Shown here one piece after another: positions 35,273-45,322 of a stretch of 64,000 nt of DNA (its first letter is position 1; the number at the start of each line of letters is the position of its first letter). A program made the translations under genes and the position numbers. The notes beneath the pieces were generated by a model. It was not told the origin of the DNA, searched no databases, and worked only from the letters and a program-made list of their open reading frames with translations. Origin of the DNA: Hydrogenimonas sp. SS33 (GTDB taxonomy: Bacteria; Campylobacterota; Campylobacteria; Campylobacterales; Hydrogenimonadaceae); the NCBI RefSeq assembly GCF_040436365.1, contig NZ_AP026369.1, positions 682,001 to 746,000 of the forward strand, given 5' to 3'.

Positions 35273-35608
35273 ATGAAACGGACGATCTTGATGATGGCAA
35301 TGGCAATAACAGGAGTACTGGCACAGGGGCCACAGATGCCCACATTTGCCGATTTCGACAGAGATGGAAACGGAAAAGTGACACAGCAGGAGTTTCAGCA
35401 AACACGGCAAGAACGCATGACGCAACGTGCAAAAGAGGGCCGTATGATGAAAAATGCCCAGAACGCGCCGCAGTTTGGCGATATCGATACAAACGGTGAC
35501 GGTTTTATTGATCAAACGGAATTTCGAAACCATCAGCGAAGTCATATGCGTTCGCAAAGAGGCGGCCAGGGGCAAGGCCGCGGCATGGGAAGAGGAAGAA
35601 ACTGGTAA
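35273..35608 (+). CDS. EF-hand domain protein, exported
   Basis: 111 residues with a short signal peptide (1-17, ending VLA). Two canonical Ca-binding loops: DFDRDGNGKVTQQEF (about 27-41) and DIDTNGDGFIDQTEF (about 70-84), with Asp/Asn at positions 1, 3, 5 and Glu at 12. The C-terminus is Gly/Arg-rich (RGGQGQGRGMGRGRN). AAGGAGGA is well placed. It follows the DUF2202 gene by 26 bases and is probably on the same transcript. Likely a periplasmic calcium sensor or buffer. Confidence 0.85.
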   Translation: MKRTILMMAMAITGVLAQGPQMPTFADFDRDGNGKVTQQEFQQTRQERMTQRAKEGRMMKNAQNAPQFGDIDTNGDGFIDQTEFRNHQRSHMRSQRGGQGQGRGMGRGRNW

Positions 35609-35745
35609 CTGATACGCAAAAAGCGTAGCATCATCTCGAAATCCACATTTTGGAGTATTAGAAGGAGACCATCAAAATCATTTGTAACGGTCAGTCTCCA
35701 CCCATAATCCTCTGGTAAAATCAGGAAGATGTACGAGGAGTTTGT

Positions 35746-36192
35746 ATGAAATTGAAAAAATGGTTTATAGGAGCGGGGATCCTCTTCGTTCTCATTCAGT
35801 TTGTACCGTATGGTCACGACCATGAAAACCCAGCGGTGGTTACGGAACCGAATTGGGCGGACGACTGGACTCGGAAAACCTTCATGCGTTCTTGTGGCGA
35901 CTGCCACTCCAACGAAACCGAATGGCCGTGGTATAGCAAAATCGCACCCGTATCATGGTTGGTGGCATACGATGTGAAAGAGGGGCGGGAACATTTCAAC
36001 GTCTCCATGTGGGGACATCAGAAAAAGAATAAAGGTGAAGATGCCGCTGAAGAGGTCGAAGAGGGAGAAATGCCACCGCTGCCCTATCTTCTTATGCATC
36101 CTGATTCTCACTTGAACGATGCGGAGAAGAGAAGATTCATCGAAAGACTTAAACACACTTTCGGAGAGGATAGTGATGAAGATGATAATTGA
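35746..36192 (+). CDS. Haem-binding domain protein (monohaem c-type)
   Basis: 148 residues: one N-terminal membrane anchor (about 5-22) and a haem_bd domain with CGDCH (50-54) and the conserved SNETEWPWYSKIAPVSWL and GREHFN segments. The C-terminus is acidic. It faces the periplasm and probably acts in electron transfer or haem sensing. A GAGGAG ribosome site and a TAAAAT hexamer (35716-35721) lie upstream. The 137-base gap before it holds only a GGAGAC/GTCTCC inverted repeat (35664-35699) and a TACGC/GCGTA pair. Confidence 0.85.
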   Translation: MKLKKWFIGAGILFVLIQFVPYGHDHENPAVVTEPNWADDWTRKTFMRSCGDCHSNETEWPWYSKIAPVSWLVAYDVKEGREHFNVSMWGHQKKNKGEDAAEEVEEGEMPPLPYLLMHPDSHLNDAEKRRFIERLKHTFGEDSDEDDN

Positions 36193-36234
36193 GAATGGGT
36201 ACAAAGTCGATCGATACGTAAATGGATCTCTCCA

Positions 36235-37476
36235 TTGAAATTCATCGTATTGATTGTTTTTGTATGGTCCTTTTCGTTCGGAGCCGATACCCTCACACTT
36301 CGGCAGTGCCTGGATATGGCGATTCAAACCCATCCCGACATCAAGACGTGGCTCTACAAAAGCGAGCAGGCGAAAGAGGAGGTCGCGGCACAAAAGAGCG
36401 CCCGGCTTCCCCAGGTGTCGGTTTCGGCGGAGTACGACCCCCAACGCACCTATGTGATGCCGCAGTTGGGGCGCTTTCATACCGTGGACGATGACGGCTG
36501 GAGTGTCGGGGCGCAGGTATGGCAGAAGGTCTACGACTTCTCCCAGACCGCCGGACGCATCGAGGCGGCGAAGAGCCGGGAACAAATCGCCCGCCTCGGC
36601 ACCGAAGAGGCCAAAGCCCTGATGCGCTACCGTGTCAGGACGGCCTACGCCCTGTTACTGGTGCAAAAGGCGGCCGTCGAGGCGAGGCGCAAGGACCTGG
36701 CGGCAAAAAGGGCGCTCTACAAGCAGGCGAAGGCACTCTACGCCCAGGGGCTCAAGACCCGCGCCGACGAGAGCCGTTTCCGTGCCAGCGCCAAAGCGGC
36801 GGAAGACGCCCTCGCCCAGGCACGCTCGGCCTACGAAAAGGCGAAAGCCTCGCTCGAAGCGCTGACGGGGTTCACCATTACCGACACCACGCAACTGCAA
36901 AAGAAGGTCCTAACCGGGCTCTCCCCGGCTGCCGAAGACCTCAACACCACCCTCTCCGGCAACCTGCGCCTCTTAATGGCGAAAGAGGAGATCGAAACGG
37001 CCCGTTCGGAAGCCAAAACGGCCCAAGGGGCGAAATATGGTAGCGTCGACGCCTTCGCCGAAGTCTCCCGCATCGGCTCCCTAAGCGACTACGACACGAC
37101 GCTGCTGGGCATCCGCTATACGCTCCCCCTCTACACCGGCGGACGGCTCGGCGCCGAAGCCCAGAGCGCCAAAATCGCCCAAATGTCCGCCGCCTCCCGG
37201 AAGGAGAGCACCCGGCGCGCCGTCGTCGAGGAGTACCGCGGCCTGGTGGCCGACCTGCGCGCCGCCCAAAGGCGCATCGAAGCGAGAATGGCCCAAGAGA
37301 GATCGATGGAGGAGATGAAAAAGCTCATCAGCGCCCGCTACAAAGCGGGCCTGGAGACCTACGTGGCGGTCCTCGACGCCCAGGCGGCATGGCTCGATGC
37401 CAGACTGGGACTTCTAAGCGCCCTCTACACCCGCGCGGCATCCCTTTTCAGACTGGAGTATCTCAATGGCAAATAG
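36235..37476 (+). CDS. TolC-family outer membrane efflux protein
   Basis: 413 residues. TTG start at 36235 gives a good signal peptide (MKFIVLIVFVWSFSFGA). Two internally similar halves of long amphipathic helices are seen (about 70-200 and 255-405), with TLRQCLDMAIQTHPDI at the front and LPLYTGGRLGAEAQ marking the second beta strand, the TolC pattern. It provides the outer-membrane duct for the next three genes. Overlaps the adaptor gene by 11 bases. Confidence 0.88.
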   Translation: MKFIVLIVFVWSFSFGADTLTLRQCLDMAIQTHPDIKTWLYKSEQAKEEVAAQKSARLPQVSVSAEYDPQRTYVMPQLGRFHTVDDDGWSVGAQVWQKVYDFSQTAGRIEAAKSREQIARLGTEEAKALMRYRVRTAYALLLVQKAAVEARRKDLAAKRALYKQAKALYAQGLKTRADESRFRASAKAAEDALAQARSAYEKAKASLEALTGFTITDTTQLQKKVLTGLSPAAEDLNTTLSGNLRLLMAKEEIETARSEAKTAQGAKYGSVDAFAEVSRIGSLSDYDTTLLGIRYTLPLYTGGRLGAEAQSAKIAQMSAASRKESTRRAVVEEYRGLVADLRAAQRRIEARMAQERSMEEMKKLISARYKAGLETYVAVLDAQAAWLDARLGLLSALYTRAASLFRLEYLNGK

Positions 37477-38595
37477 ATGGATCAAATGGAGCCTCTTTCT
37501 GGTCGTTGCGGCGATCGCCGGATGGCTCTTCTACCAAAAAGTCTACCTTCCCAAAACCACCTATCGCAGTGTCACGGCAAAGAGCGGCACGATGGAAGCG
37601 ACGGTTTTCGGCATCGGCACGGTGAGTGCGAAGAACCTCTACCCCCTCTGCTCCGTCACCGGCGGCAGGCTTTTGGCCGTGAACAAAGAGGAGGGAGATT
37701 GGGTGAAAAAAGGGGAGACAGTCGCCCGCATCGACCCCGTCGACCTCCCCCAGCAGCTTGGGGCGGCCAAGGCGGCGGAGAGGAAAGCGCAGTACGAAAC
37801 AGAAGCGGCGAAAAGGTCCCTAAAGGCGCTGGAGGCGCAGAGGAGGCTGGCAGCGATCACCTTCGAGCGGTACACTAAGCTCAAATCCCAGGGATTTGCC
37901 GCCAGGGCCGAGTATGACAGGGCCAAAGCGGACCTGGATGCCGTCACCGCCCAAATCGCGGCGACGAAATCGCAGATCGCCGCTTCCGAAGCGGAGGCGC
38001 ACAGGGCCCACAGCAACGTCGAAGCGCTCGAAGAGAGAATGAAAAAGCTCACCCTCTACGCCCCCTTCGACGGCTATGTGGTCAAAAAAGAGGCCAGAGC
38101 CGCCCAGACCCTGGCGCCCCAGGCCCCCGTCGTCACCGTCGTGCGGCCCGAAGAGGTGTGGGTACGCATCAACATCGACGAGAGGATCTCCGGCCGTGTC
38201 AAGGTGGGCCAGAAAGCCGCCATCCGCCTGCGCTCCCACCCCGAAGAGGCGATGACGGGCCGCGTGGCGCGCATCGAGCCCGAAAGCGACCCCGTGACGG
38301 AGGAGCGCATCGTCGACATCCGTTTCGACCGGCTTCCCCGCCCCTTCTACCTGAACGAACAGGCCGAAGCGCAGATAGAGACGGGAATCCTCCGCGATGC
38401 GGTCATCGTCCCGACCCGCGCCCTGACCCACGGCGGCCTCTGGCTCTACCGAAACGGCAGGGCCCACTTTCAGAAAGTGCGCGTCCTGGCCGAAAAAGAG
38501 GGCAAAGCGGCCATCAGCGACATCGCGCCCGGCAGCAGGATTATCATTCCCGATCCCCGAAAAAAGCCGCTGCGTGAAAACGGGAGCGTCCACCT

Positions 38596-38599
<4 letters not shown>
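37466..38599 (+). CDS. HlyD/MacA-type periplasmic adaptor
   Basis: 377 residues: N-terminal membrane anchor (about 7-24), lipoyl half-motif (GGRLLAVNKEEGDWVKKGE), helical hairpin (about 95-190), second lipoyl half (YAPFDGYVVKKEARAAQ) and beta-barrel domain (VWVRINIDERISGRVKVGQ). It bridges the ABC transporter and the TolC duct. Coupled to its neighbours by overlaps on both sides. Confidence 0.9.
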
Positions 38600-39747
<1,148 letters not shown>

Positions 39748-39749
39748 TA

Positions 39750-39780
39750 TGGTCATTGGTCATTGGTTATTGGTCATTGG
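39750..39780. repeat. Heptamer tandem array (TGGTCAT)4
   Basis: Four units (third unit TGGTTAT) plus TGG, between the permease stop and the ATPase start. Related arrays occur at 42970 and 52261. Confidence 0.85.
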
Positions 39781-39810
39781 GAAGGGCGAAAATACATCGG
39801 AAGAGGAAAT

Positions 39811-40524
39811 ATGAGCGATACCGGTATCAAAGTGGAGAACCTTACCAAAGTCTTCGGCAAGGGGGATACGGAGGTTCGGGTGCTCGAAAATGCCTCTTTG
39901 GAGGTCAAGAAGGGGGAGTTCGCCGCGCTCGTGGCTCCCAGCGGCGCGGGGAAGACGACGCTGCTGATGATGATCGGCTGTGTGGAGAAGCCCACAAGCG
40001 GCAAGATATGGCTGGGCGACGACCTGGTCTGGGACGAAGACCACTGGAGCATCCGTGACCCCCGGCGCATCCGGCGGGAAAAGCTGGGTTTCATCTTTCA
40101 GGCCCACTACCTCATCCCCTTTCTCGACATCCTCGAAAACGTCATCCTCATCCCCACCACCAACGGCATGCCCCGCAAAGCCGCCGAAAAAAGGGCAATG
40201 GAGCTGCTGGAGTATTTCGATATTGGCGACAAGGCCCACGCCATGCCTAACCAGCTCTCCGGCGGCCAGAACCAGCGCGCCGCCATCGCCCGGGCTCTCT
40301 CCAACGACCCGCATATCGTCCTCGCCGACGAACCCACCGCCGCCCTGGACATGACCCGGGCGGTCAACGTGGTCAAAATGCTGCGAAAGATCGCCAAAGA
40401 GCGCCACGTCGCCATCATCATGGTCACCCACGACGCCCGGCTGCTTCCCTACTGCGACAAGATTCTCTCCATCGAGAACCGCAAAGTCGTCACCAAAACT
40501 CAGGTGGCGCAGGAACTGATTTGA
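39811..40524 (+). CDS. ABC transporter ATP-binding protein (LolD/DevA/MacB type)
   Basis: 237 residues from ATG 39811, preceded by GGAAGAGGAAAT; an in-frame upstream start at 39763 would translate the heptamer repeat and lacks a ribosome site. Walker A APSGAGKTT, signature LSGGQNQRAAIARAL, Walker B HIVLADEPTAALD and switch His in VTHD are intact. It powers the FtsX-like permease. The heptamer array in the leader could affect expression if unit number changes. Confidence 0.92.
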   Translation: MSDTGIKVENLTKVFGKGDTEVRVLENASLEVKKGEFAALVAPSGAGKTTLLMMIGCVEKPTSGKIWLGDDLVWDEDHWSIRDPRRIRREKLGFIFQAHYLIPFLDILENVILIPTTNGMPRKAAEKRAMELLEYFDIGDKAHAMPNQLSGGQNQRAAIARALSNDPHIVLADEPTAALDMTRAVNVVKMLRKIAKERHVAIIMVTHDARLLPYCDKILSIENRKVVTKTQVAQELI

Positions 40525-40581
40525 TTTCGTTTAAAGTGGTTGCCGTTTCCTGAAGCGGACAGAGTGCCCGTTTCAGCGAAA

Positions 40582-41130
40582 TCATTCACTCTTTTTCAGG
40601 TAACTTCCGAGGGTGAAGAGGATGATACCGTCAAAAAGGAGGCTGATGCCGACGAAGAGGCCGACCAGGTAGAGGGAGGAGAAGGGCCAGCCTATCAGGA
40701 AGATGACGGCGAGAACGAGGGAGAGAAGGCCGTTGAGCAGCCACATCCACCACCCTTTCGCCGGTTTCATCGCAAAAGCGAGGGCCATGTTGCCGAAAGA
40801 GTCGAAGAGAAAGTAGATGGCCAGCAGCAGCCCCACAGCGGCGATGCCGGGAAGCGGTTTGAAGATGAGCAGCAGGGCGGTGATGACGAGAACGAAGGTT
40901 TTGAGCCATCCCAGCCAGTCACTGCGGTCGCTCATCCAGGTGAAGTAGCCGGTCATCAGGCCCCCGAAGAGCATCATCCAGGCGACGAAAAAGACGACGG
41001 CCACCGACATGATGCCGGGGAAAATGATACCCACAAGCCCGATGAGCGCCAGAATGATACCCGCCACTTTCGCGTTTTTGGCGATTTTTTCTTTTGTTTC
41101 CGGATCCATATTGAGCCAAAGTTGCCACAT
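40582..41130 (-). CDS. HdeD/DUF308 family membrane protein (copy 2)
   Basis: 182 residues, six membrane helices, paralogous to 27883-28446: both share SDW/KDWLGWLK, AMKPAKGWWxWxLNG and FVGISLLFDG. AAGGATGAAAG precedes ATG 41130. It stands alone, convergent with the exporter operon. Role inferred as acid or envelope stress from the family. The 128 bases upstream (41131-41258) hold no gene, only a TATAAA-like element on the minus strand. Confidence 0.88.
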   Translation of the reverse strand: MWQLWLNMDPETKEKIAKNAKVAGIILALIGLVGIIFPGIMSVAVVFFVAWMMLFGGLMTGYFTWMSDRSDWLGWLKTFVLVITALLLIFKPLPGIAAVGLLLAIYFLFDSFGNMALAFAMKPAKGWWMWLLNGLLSLVLAVIFLIGWPFSSLYLVGLFVGISLLFDGIILFTLGSYLKKSE

Positions 41131-41258
41131 CTTTCATCCTTTTTTGTTGATTTATAGAATCATACCGTAATAACTTTCCAATCTTCCGCTACCCAAGACA
41201 CATACCATTTTCCTTCGGTTATTATCTCTTTTCACCTTCTCACCCTCTCACCTGAAAG

Positions 41259-41525
41259 TCACAACAACTCTTCCGCCACCTCGTCCACATGGTCGTGTTT
41301 GCCGACTTTGGTATGCAGATACCCCAGTCCCACCCCAAGCAGGGCTGCCAGGAGCAGGAACCAGAGAAAGTTGAAGGCCATCAGGGCGTAGTAGTCGACC
41401 ATTCCGAAAATGGCCGTGAAGAGGATGAAATAGATAACCGACACTTTCCAGAAGTGGCGCCACCTGAATGGGCGCTGCTTTTTCGTTTTGCCGCCGGAAC
41501 CCTTTTTGTGGCGCTTCCTACTCAC
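41259..41525 (-). CDS. Small membrane protein of unknown function
   Basis: 88 residues: a very basic N-terminus (MSRKRHKKGSGGKTKKQR), two membrane helices (about 30-46 and 48-68) and an acidic tail. Its ATG overlaps the stop of the Lpd-family gene by four bases, so it is translated with it. Not recognised. Confidence 0.7.
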   Translation of the reverse strand: MSRKRHKKGSGGKTKKQRPFRWRHFWKVSVIYFILFTAIFGMVDYYALMAFNFLWFLLLAALLGVGLGYLHTKVGKHDHVDEVAEELL

Positions 41526-42919
41526 CGGGGCCTCCTTTGCATCATCGACTTGAAAAAGAGGGATTGGGCGATTTTGCCGAAACTCTCCGTCAGGGTCGGA
41601 TGGGGGTGGATGGCGGACATCACCTGCTGCGGCGTCATTTTGTTGGCAACGATCAGGGCCGCTTCACCCGCCAGAGAGGAGGCGTCGTAACTGACCACCT
41701 GCACACCGACGACCGCGCCGCTTTTTTGGTCAACGACGAATTTCAAAAAGCCCTTGGTCGCCTTGTCGATCTGGGCCCGGGCATCGACGGCGTAATCGTA
41801 CTTCTCCACTGTCACTTCCAGGCCCGCTTTGGAAGCATCGGCTTCCCTCAAGCCCGCCGAGGCGATCTGAGGGTCGGAAAAGAGAACCCAGGCCAATTTG
41901 TTCATATCCGCTTCGTGACGTGTGGGGGCGTAGATGTTATGGACGGCGATGCCGGCGGTATAGGTGGCCCAGTGGGCGAACTTGGGCCCTACGGCGCAAT
42001 CGCCGACGGCATAGATGTGAGGGACGCTGGTCTGCATACCGCCGTCGACCTCGATGCCGTGACGGTCGAAGGCGACCCCCGCCTTTTCGAGCCCGATGCC
42101 CTCCACATTGGCGGCCCGCCCCGTGGCGATGAGCAGATGGGGCACCTTCAGGGTTTTTTCCACCCCATCCCGGCTGTAGCGGATAGCGAAATCCCCCTCC
42201 TCTCCATCGATCGACTCGAAGGTGACGTTGAGGATGACGTCGATGCCCTGCTCCTGCATCCGCTTTTGCACCGCCAGCGCCGCCTCTTCGTCGATGCGCT
42301 TGAGAATGCGGGGGCCGCGCTCAAGAATGTGGCATTTGACCCCCAGCTTGGCGAACATCTGCACCAGTTCGCAGCTGATGGCTCCCGCCCCGAAAAAGGC
42401 GATCTCTTCGGGCAGGCTCCTGTTTTTGAAGATGTCGGCGTTGGTCCAGGCTTTGGCGACCCCGTCGCCTTGGAGCGGAGGAATATGCGCCGATGCGCCC
42501 GTCGCTACGATGGCGTGATCGAAACCGTAGCGCTCCCCGTTCACCTCGACCGTATGAGCATCGACGAAAGCCGCCTCCCCCGCTACGAAATCGAGGCTGG
42601 GCAGCGCTTTGAAGGATTGCAGGGCTGCCATGGCGCGCTTTTGCAGCAACGCCTCCTTATCGGCGATGACCGCATCCCAATGGATCTGCGCCGCCCCTTT
42701 TAGCTCGACATGGAACGCCTTGGCCTCTTTGAGCATGGCGTAACGGTTGGCGGCATTCTCCAGAATCTTGGAGGGAATGCACCCCTCGAAGAGGCACTCG
42801 CCCCCCGGCTCGCCGCGCTTGTCGGCCAAAAGCACCTTTTTGCCAAACCGCGCCGCCATCGTCGCCGCAGGCGTACCCCCCGGCCCTGCGCCGATAACAA
42901 CCAAATCATATTTTTTCAT
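41522..42919 (-). CDS. Dihydrolipoamide dehydrogenase-family flavoprotein
   Basis: 465 residues, class I pyridine nucleotide-disulfide oxidoreductase. FAD motif VVIGAGPGGTPAA, redox disulfide GGECLFEGCIPSK (Cys near 42 and 47), NAD-binding FFGAGAISCELVQMF, second FAD motif HIYAVGDCAVG and the catalytic dimer pair HPHPTLTESF. Could be Lpd, a mercuric-reductase-like enzyme (no HMA domain or C-terminal Cys pair), or a thiol reductase for an unknown partner. A second family member is cut by the right window edge. Heptamer repeats lie upstream. Confidence 0.87.
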   Translation of the reverse strand: MKKYDLVVIGAGPGGTPAATMAARFGKKVLLADKRGEPGGECLFEGCIPSKILENAANRYAMLKEAKAFHVELKGAAQIHWDAVIADKEALLQKRAMAALQSFKALPSLDFVAGEAAFVDAHTVEVNGERYGFDHAIVATGASAHIPPLQGDGVAKAWTNADIFKNRSLPEEIAFFGAGAISCELVQMFAKLGVKCHILERGPRILKRIDEEAALAVQKRMQEQGIDVILNVTFESIDGEEGDFAIRYSRDGVEKTLKVPHLLIATGRAANVEGIGLEKAGVAFDRHGIEVDGGMQTSVPHIYAVGDCAVGPKFAHWATYTAGIAVHNIYAPTRHEADMNKLAWVLFSDPQIASAGLREADASKAGLEVTVEKYDYAVDARAQIDKATKGFLKFVVDQKSGAVVGVQVVSYDASSLAGEAALIVANKMTPQQVMSAIHPHPTLTESFGKIAQSLFFKSMMQRRPR

Positions 42920-42969
42920 ATAAGAATTCCTTTTTATGGTGGATGAAAAATTCCCTATCTATTTACCTA

Positions 42970-42992
42970 ATGACCAATGACCAATGACCAAT
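42970..42992. repeat. Heptamer tandem array (ATGACCA)3
   Basis: Three units plus two bases, between the aldolase stop (42993) and the Lpd-family start (42919). Same repeat as 39750 and 52261, read on the other strand. Confidence 0.8.
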
Positions 42993-43904
42993 TCACCCCA
43001 AAATCTTCATCGCCTCTTCCACACTCCTGTTTTCGCACGTGACGGCATAGATGGCGTCAGCCATCTTCACCGCTTCTTTCAGGGGGCGCTGGTGGATGTT
43101 GCGGCCCGTGCCGTTGCCCCGGCTGTGGCCGGTATGGATCTGATCGTAAAGCTGACGCAGGAAGGTGGCTTCGTCGATCTTGGAGCCTCCCTCGCAGAGC
43201 ACGCCCGTGCGTCCGGCGGCTGTCGTCGCTTCCTGCAGAAGCTCCGCCTTCGGTTCTCCCTCCGGGGTGTAAGGCACCTTCACCTTGGCGAAGTCGGCCC
43301 CGAGGCAGGCGGCGACACCCGCCGCGCCGGCGATGAGATGGGGGTCGTGCTGGTTTTTGACAAAGGGGCCCTTGGGGTACATCCAGAGCACCGCCAGCAG
43401 ACCGTGGTCATGGGCTTCGTGAACGATCCGTGCCGCTTCCCGCAGCATGGCGTGCTCATGCTCACCGCCCAGATAGACGGTATAGCCGACCCCGCGGATA
43501 TCCAGCCCGCTGCTCTCTTTGAAGCGGACCACATCGCCCACTTCGAGCCACTGCTGCGAATAGGGGTCTTTGGCTTCGTAGGGGACCAGGTTGGTTTTTG
43601 AGTTGAGTTTCACCAGGTAGGGAACACTGCGGTAGTCGCGGCCGTATCGGGAAATGAGCCCGAACTGGGTCGCGAAAACCCCGATTTTCGCCCTCGACGC
43701 GATCCTGAACATATGTTCCGGATCGTTGTCTTCGGCGGGAATCCCCTCCCCGTGGAAATCGTTGTTGAGATGTTCCACCTTCTGATCGCCCGCAAAGAGC
43801 ATGAGCCGCCCGCTGCCGCCGGTACTCTTCTCGAAATTCTCCAGAAAAAGACCCTCTTTGTCCGCCGGCACGTCGGCGGGAAGATACGATACGAACATGT
43901 TCAA
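42993..43904 (-). CDS. Class I fructose-bisphosphate aldolase (archaeal/FbaB type)
   Basis: 303 residues. DhnA/FbaB features: LMLFAGDQKVEH with catalytic acid region, FGLISRYGRDY, GVGYTVYLGGEHE and the Schiff-base Lys in DFAKVKVPYT, followed by VLCEGGSK. It interconverts fructose-1,6-bisphosphate and triose phosphates; some archaeal-type aldolases also act as FBP phosphatases, but this shape is the aldolase-only class. Four bases after gap, so co-transcribed with it. Confidence 0.88.
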   Translation of the reverse strand: MNMFVSYLPADVPADKEGLFLENFEKSTGGSGRLMLFAGDQKVEHLNNDFHGEGIPAEDNDPEHMFRIASRAKIGVFATQFGLISRYGRDYRSVPYLVKLNSKTNLVPYEAKDPYSQQWLEVGDVVRFKESSGLDIRGVGYTVYLGGEHEHAMLREAARIVHEAHDHGLLAVLWMYPKGPFVKNQHDPHLIAGAAGVAACLGADFAKVKVPYTPEGEPKAELLQEATTAAGRTGVLCEGGSKIDEATFLRQLYDQIHTGHSRGNGTGRNIHQRPLKEAVKMADAIYAVTCENRSVEEAMKILG

Positions 43905-43908
43905 TCCT

Positions 43909-44922
43909 TTACGCCATTTTTCCGGCGATATAGTCGGCCAGTTCCAGCAGCCGCTGGGAGTAGCCGTACTCGTTGTCGTACCACGCCAGCACTTTCACCA
44001 TGCGTGAACCCACGACGGCGGTGGATAGGCCGTCGATGATACTGGAGTGGCGGTTGCCGAGAATGTCGGTGGAAACGATCTCTTCGGTCGTGAACTCCAG
44101 GATGCCTTTGAGCTCCCCTTCCGCCGCCTTTTGGAAAGCGGCATTGACCTCTTCGACAGTGACATCCTTTTTCAAAAGCGCCACGATCTCCGTGATGGCG
44201 CCGTCGGGCACCGGCACGCGAAGCGCCATCGCCTCCATCTTCCCTTCCAGGGCTGGAATCACTTCGACCGTGGCGACCGCCGCTCCCGTGGTGGTGGGGA
44301 TGATGTTGACGGCGGCGGCCCGTCCGCGGCGGCGTTTCTTGGCCCGTTTGTCCACCGTGGTCTGGCTGGAGGTGTAGGCGTGGGTCGTCGTGATCATGGC
44401 GTTTTCCACGCCGAACGCCTCTTCAAGCACCTTCATCGCCGGCGCCAGGGAATTGGTGGTGCAGGAGGCGTTGGAGACGACATGGTGTTTGGCGTCGTCA
44501 TACTCCTTTTCATTGACGCCCAGCACGAAAGTTTTGTCCACATTCTTTCCGGGCGCGGAGATGATGACCTTCTTCGCACCAGCCGTGATGTGCTGCGCCG
44601 CCGCACTCCCTTCCGTAAAGTGCCCGGTACATTCGAGGACGATATCGATGCCCAGCTCCTTCCAGGGAAGCTCCAAGGGGTTGTGGGAGCTGACGATCGC
44701 GATTTCGTGGCCGTCCACGATGAGCTTTTCATTCCCCTCGGTTTCGATGGAGAAATCGGCCCGGCCGTGGACCGAGTCGTATTTCAGCAGATAGGCGGCA
44801 TCCTCCACGCTGGAAGTGTTCGCCGCGACGATTTCGCAATTTTTGGGGAGTGAATGGATGTAGTGTCGCAATACCTGATTTCCGATACGTCCCAATCCGT
44901 TGATGGCTACTCGTTTTTTCAT
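43909..44922 (-). CDS. gap: Glyceraldehyde-3-phosphate dehydrogenase
   Basis: 337 residues from ATG 44922 (AAGGATC upstream; longer frame rejected). Rossmann motif INGLGRIGNQVLR, catalytic SNASCTTNSLAP and TTHAYTSSQTT. The usual NAD-selecting Asp after the second strand is missing: the segment reads VAANTSSVEDA rather than …ND…. The loop after THAYT, normally D-x-PHKDLRRARA, reads DKRAKKRRRGRAA. Both changes are like NADP-using or gluconeogenic GAPDHs. Paired with aldolase, it suits a biosynthetic direction. Cofactor preference is inferred. Confidence 0.9.
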   Translation of the reverse strand: MKKRVAINGLGRIGNQVLRHYIHSLPKNCEIVAANTSSVEDAAYLLKYDSVHGRADFSIETEGNEKLIVDGHEIAIVSSHNPLELPWKELGIDIVLECTGHFTEGSAAAQHITAGAKKVIISAPGKNVDKTFVLGVNEKEYDDAKHHVVSNASCTTNSLAPAMKVLEEAFGVENAMITTTHAYTSSQTTVDKRAKKRRRGRAAAVNIIPTTTGAAVATVEVIPALEGKMEAMALRVPVPDGAITEIVALLKKDVTVEEVNAAFQKAAEGELKGILEFTTEEIVSTDILGNRHSSIIDGLSTAVVGSRMVKVLAWYDNEYGYSQRLLELADYIAGKMA

Positions 44923-44944
44923 GTTTTGATCCTTTGTTAAAAAT

Positions 44945-45322
44945 TTAATGACAGCACAATTTACAGTCGTAGGAAGCGAATTTCCCATCATCGCTCATAA
45001 TCGGCAGATTGCGTTGCATCGCCTGGGCAATGAGCATACGATCGAAAGGATCGCGATGATGATAGGGAAACTCCCCCAGTATTCGTGCATCTTCTGCAGA
45101 GAACTCCAGGAGTTCAAAGCCGCTCTCTTTCGCAATTTCCACCGGATCGAAAGCGATTTGCAGTTTTCCGATGGAGTTTTTGATCATGATTTCGGCAATC
45201 GTCACGGCACTCACGTAGAGGATATTGGACGGACGTTCCAAAAACTCCACTTGCCGCTTGCTCAGCTTTTCGGGCTCGGCGACCGCCCAGAGAAAAATAT
45301 GGGTGTCAAGGAGAACTTTCAC
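44945..45322 (-). CDS. PIN-domain toxin (VapC-type)
   Basis: 125 residues. The PIN active-site acids are visible: Asp6 in LLDTHIF, Glu in SAVTIAEIMIK, and Asp in HHRDPFDRMLIAQA plus MSDDGKF. PIN toxins cut tRNA or rRNA. It overlaps its antitoxin gene by four bases. This TA pair lies between gap and the 2-hydroxyacid dehydrogenase gene. Confidence 0.88.
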   Translation of the reverse strand: MKVLLDTHIFLWAVAEPEKLSKRQVEFLERPSNILYVSAVTIAEIMIKNSIGKLQIAFDPVEIAKESGFELLEFSAEDARILGEFPYHHRDPFDRMLIAQAMQRNLPIMSDDGKFASYDCKLCCH

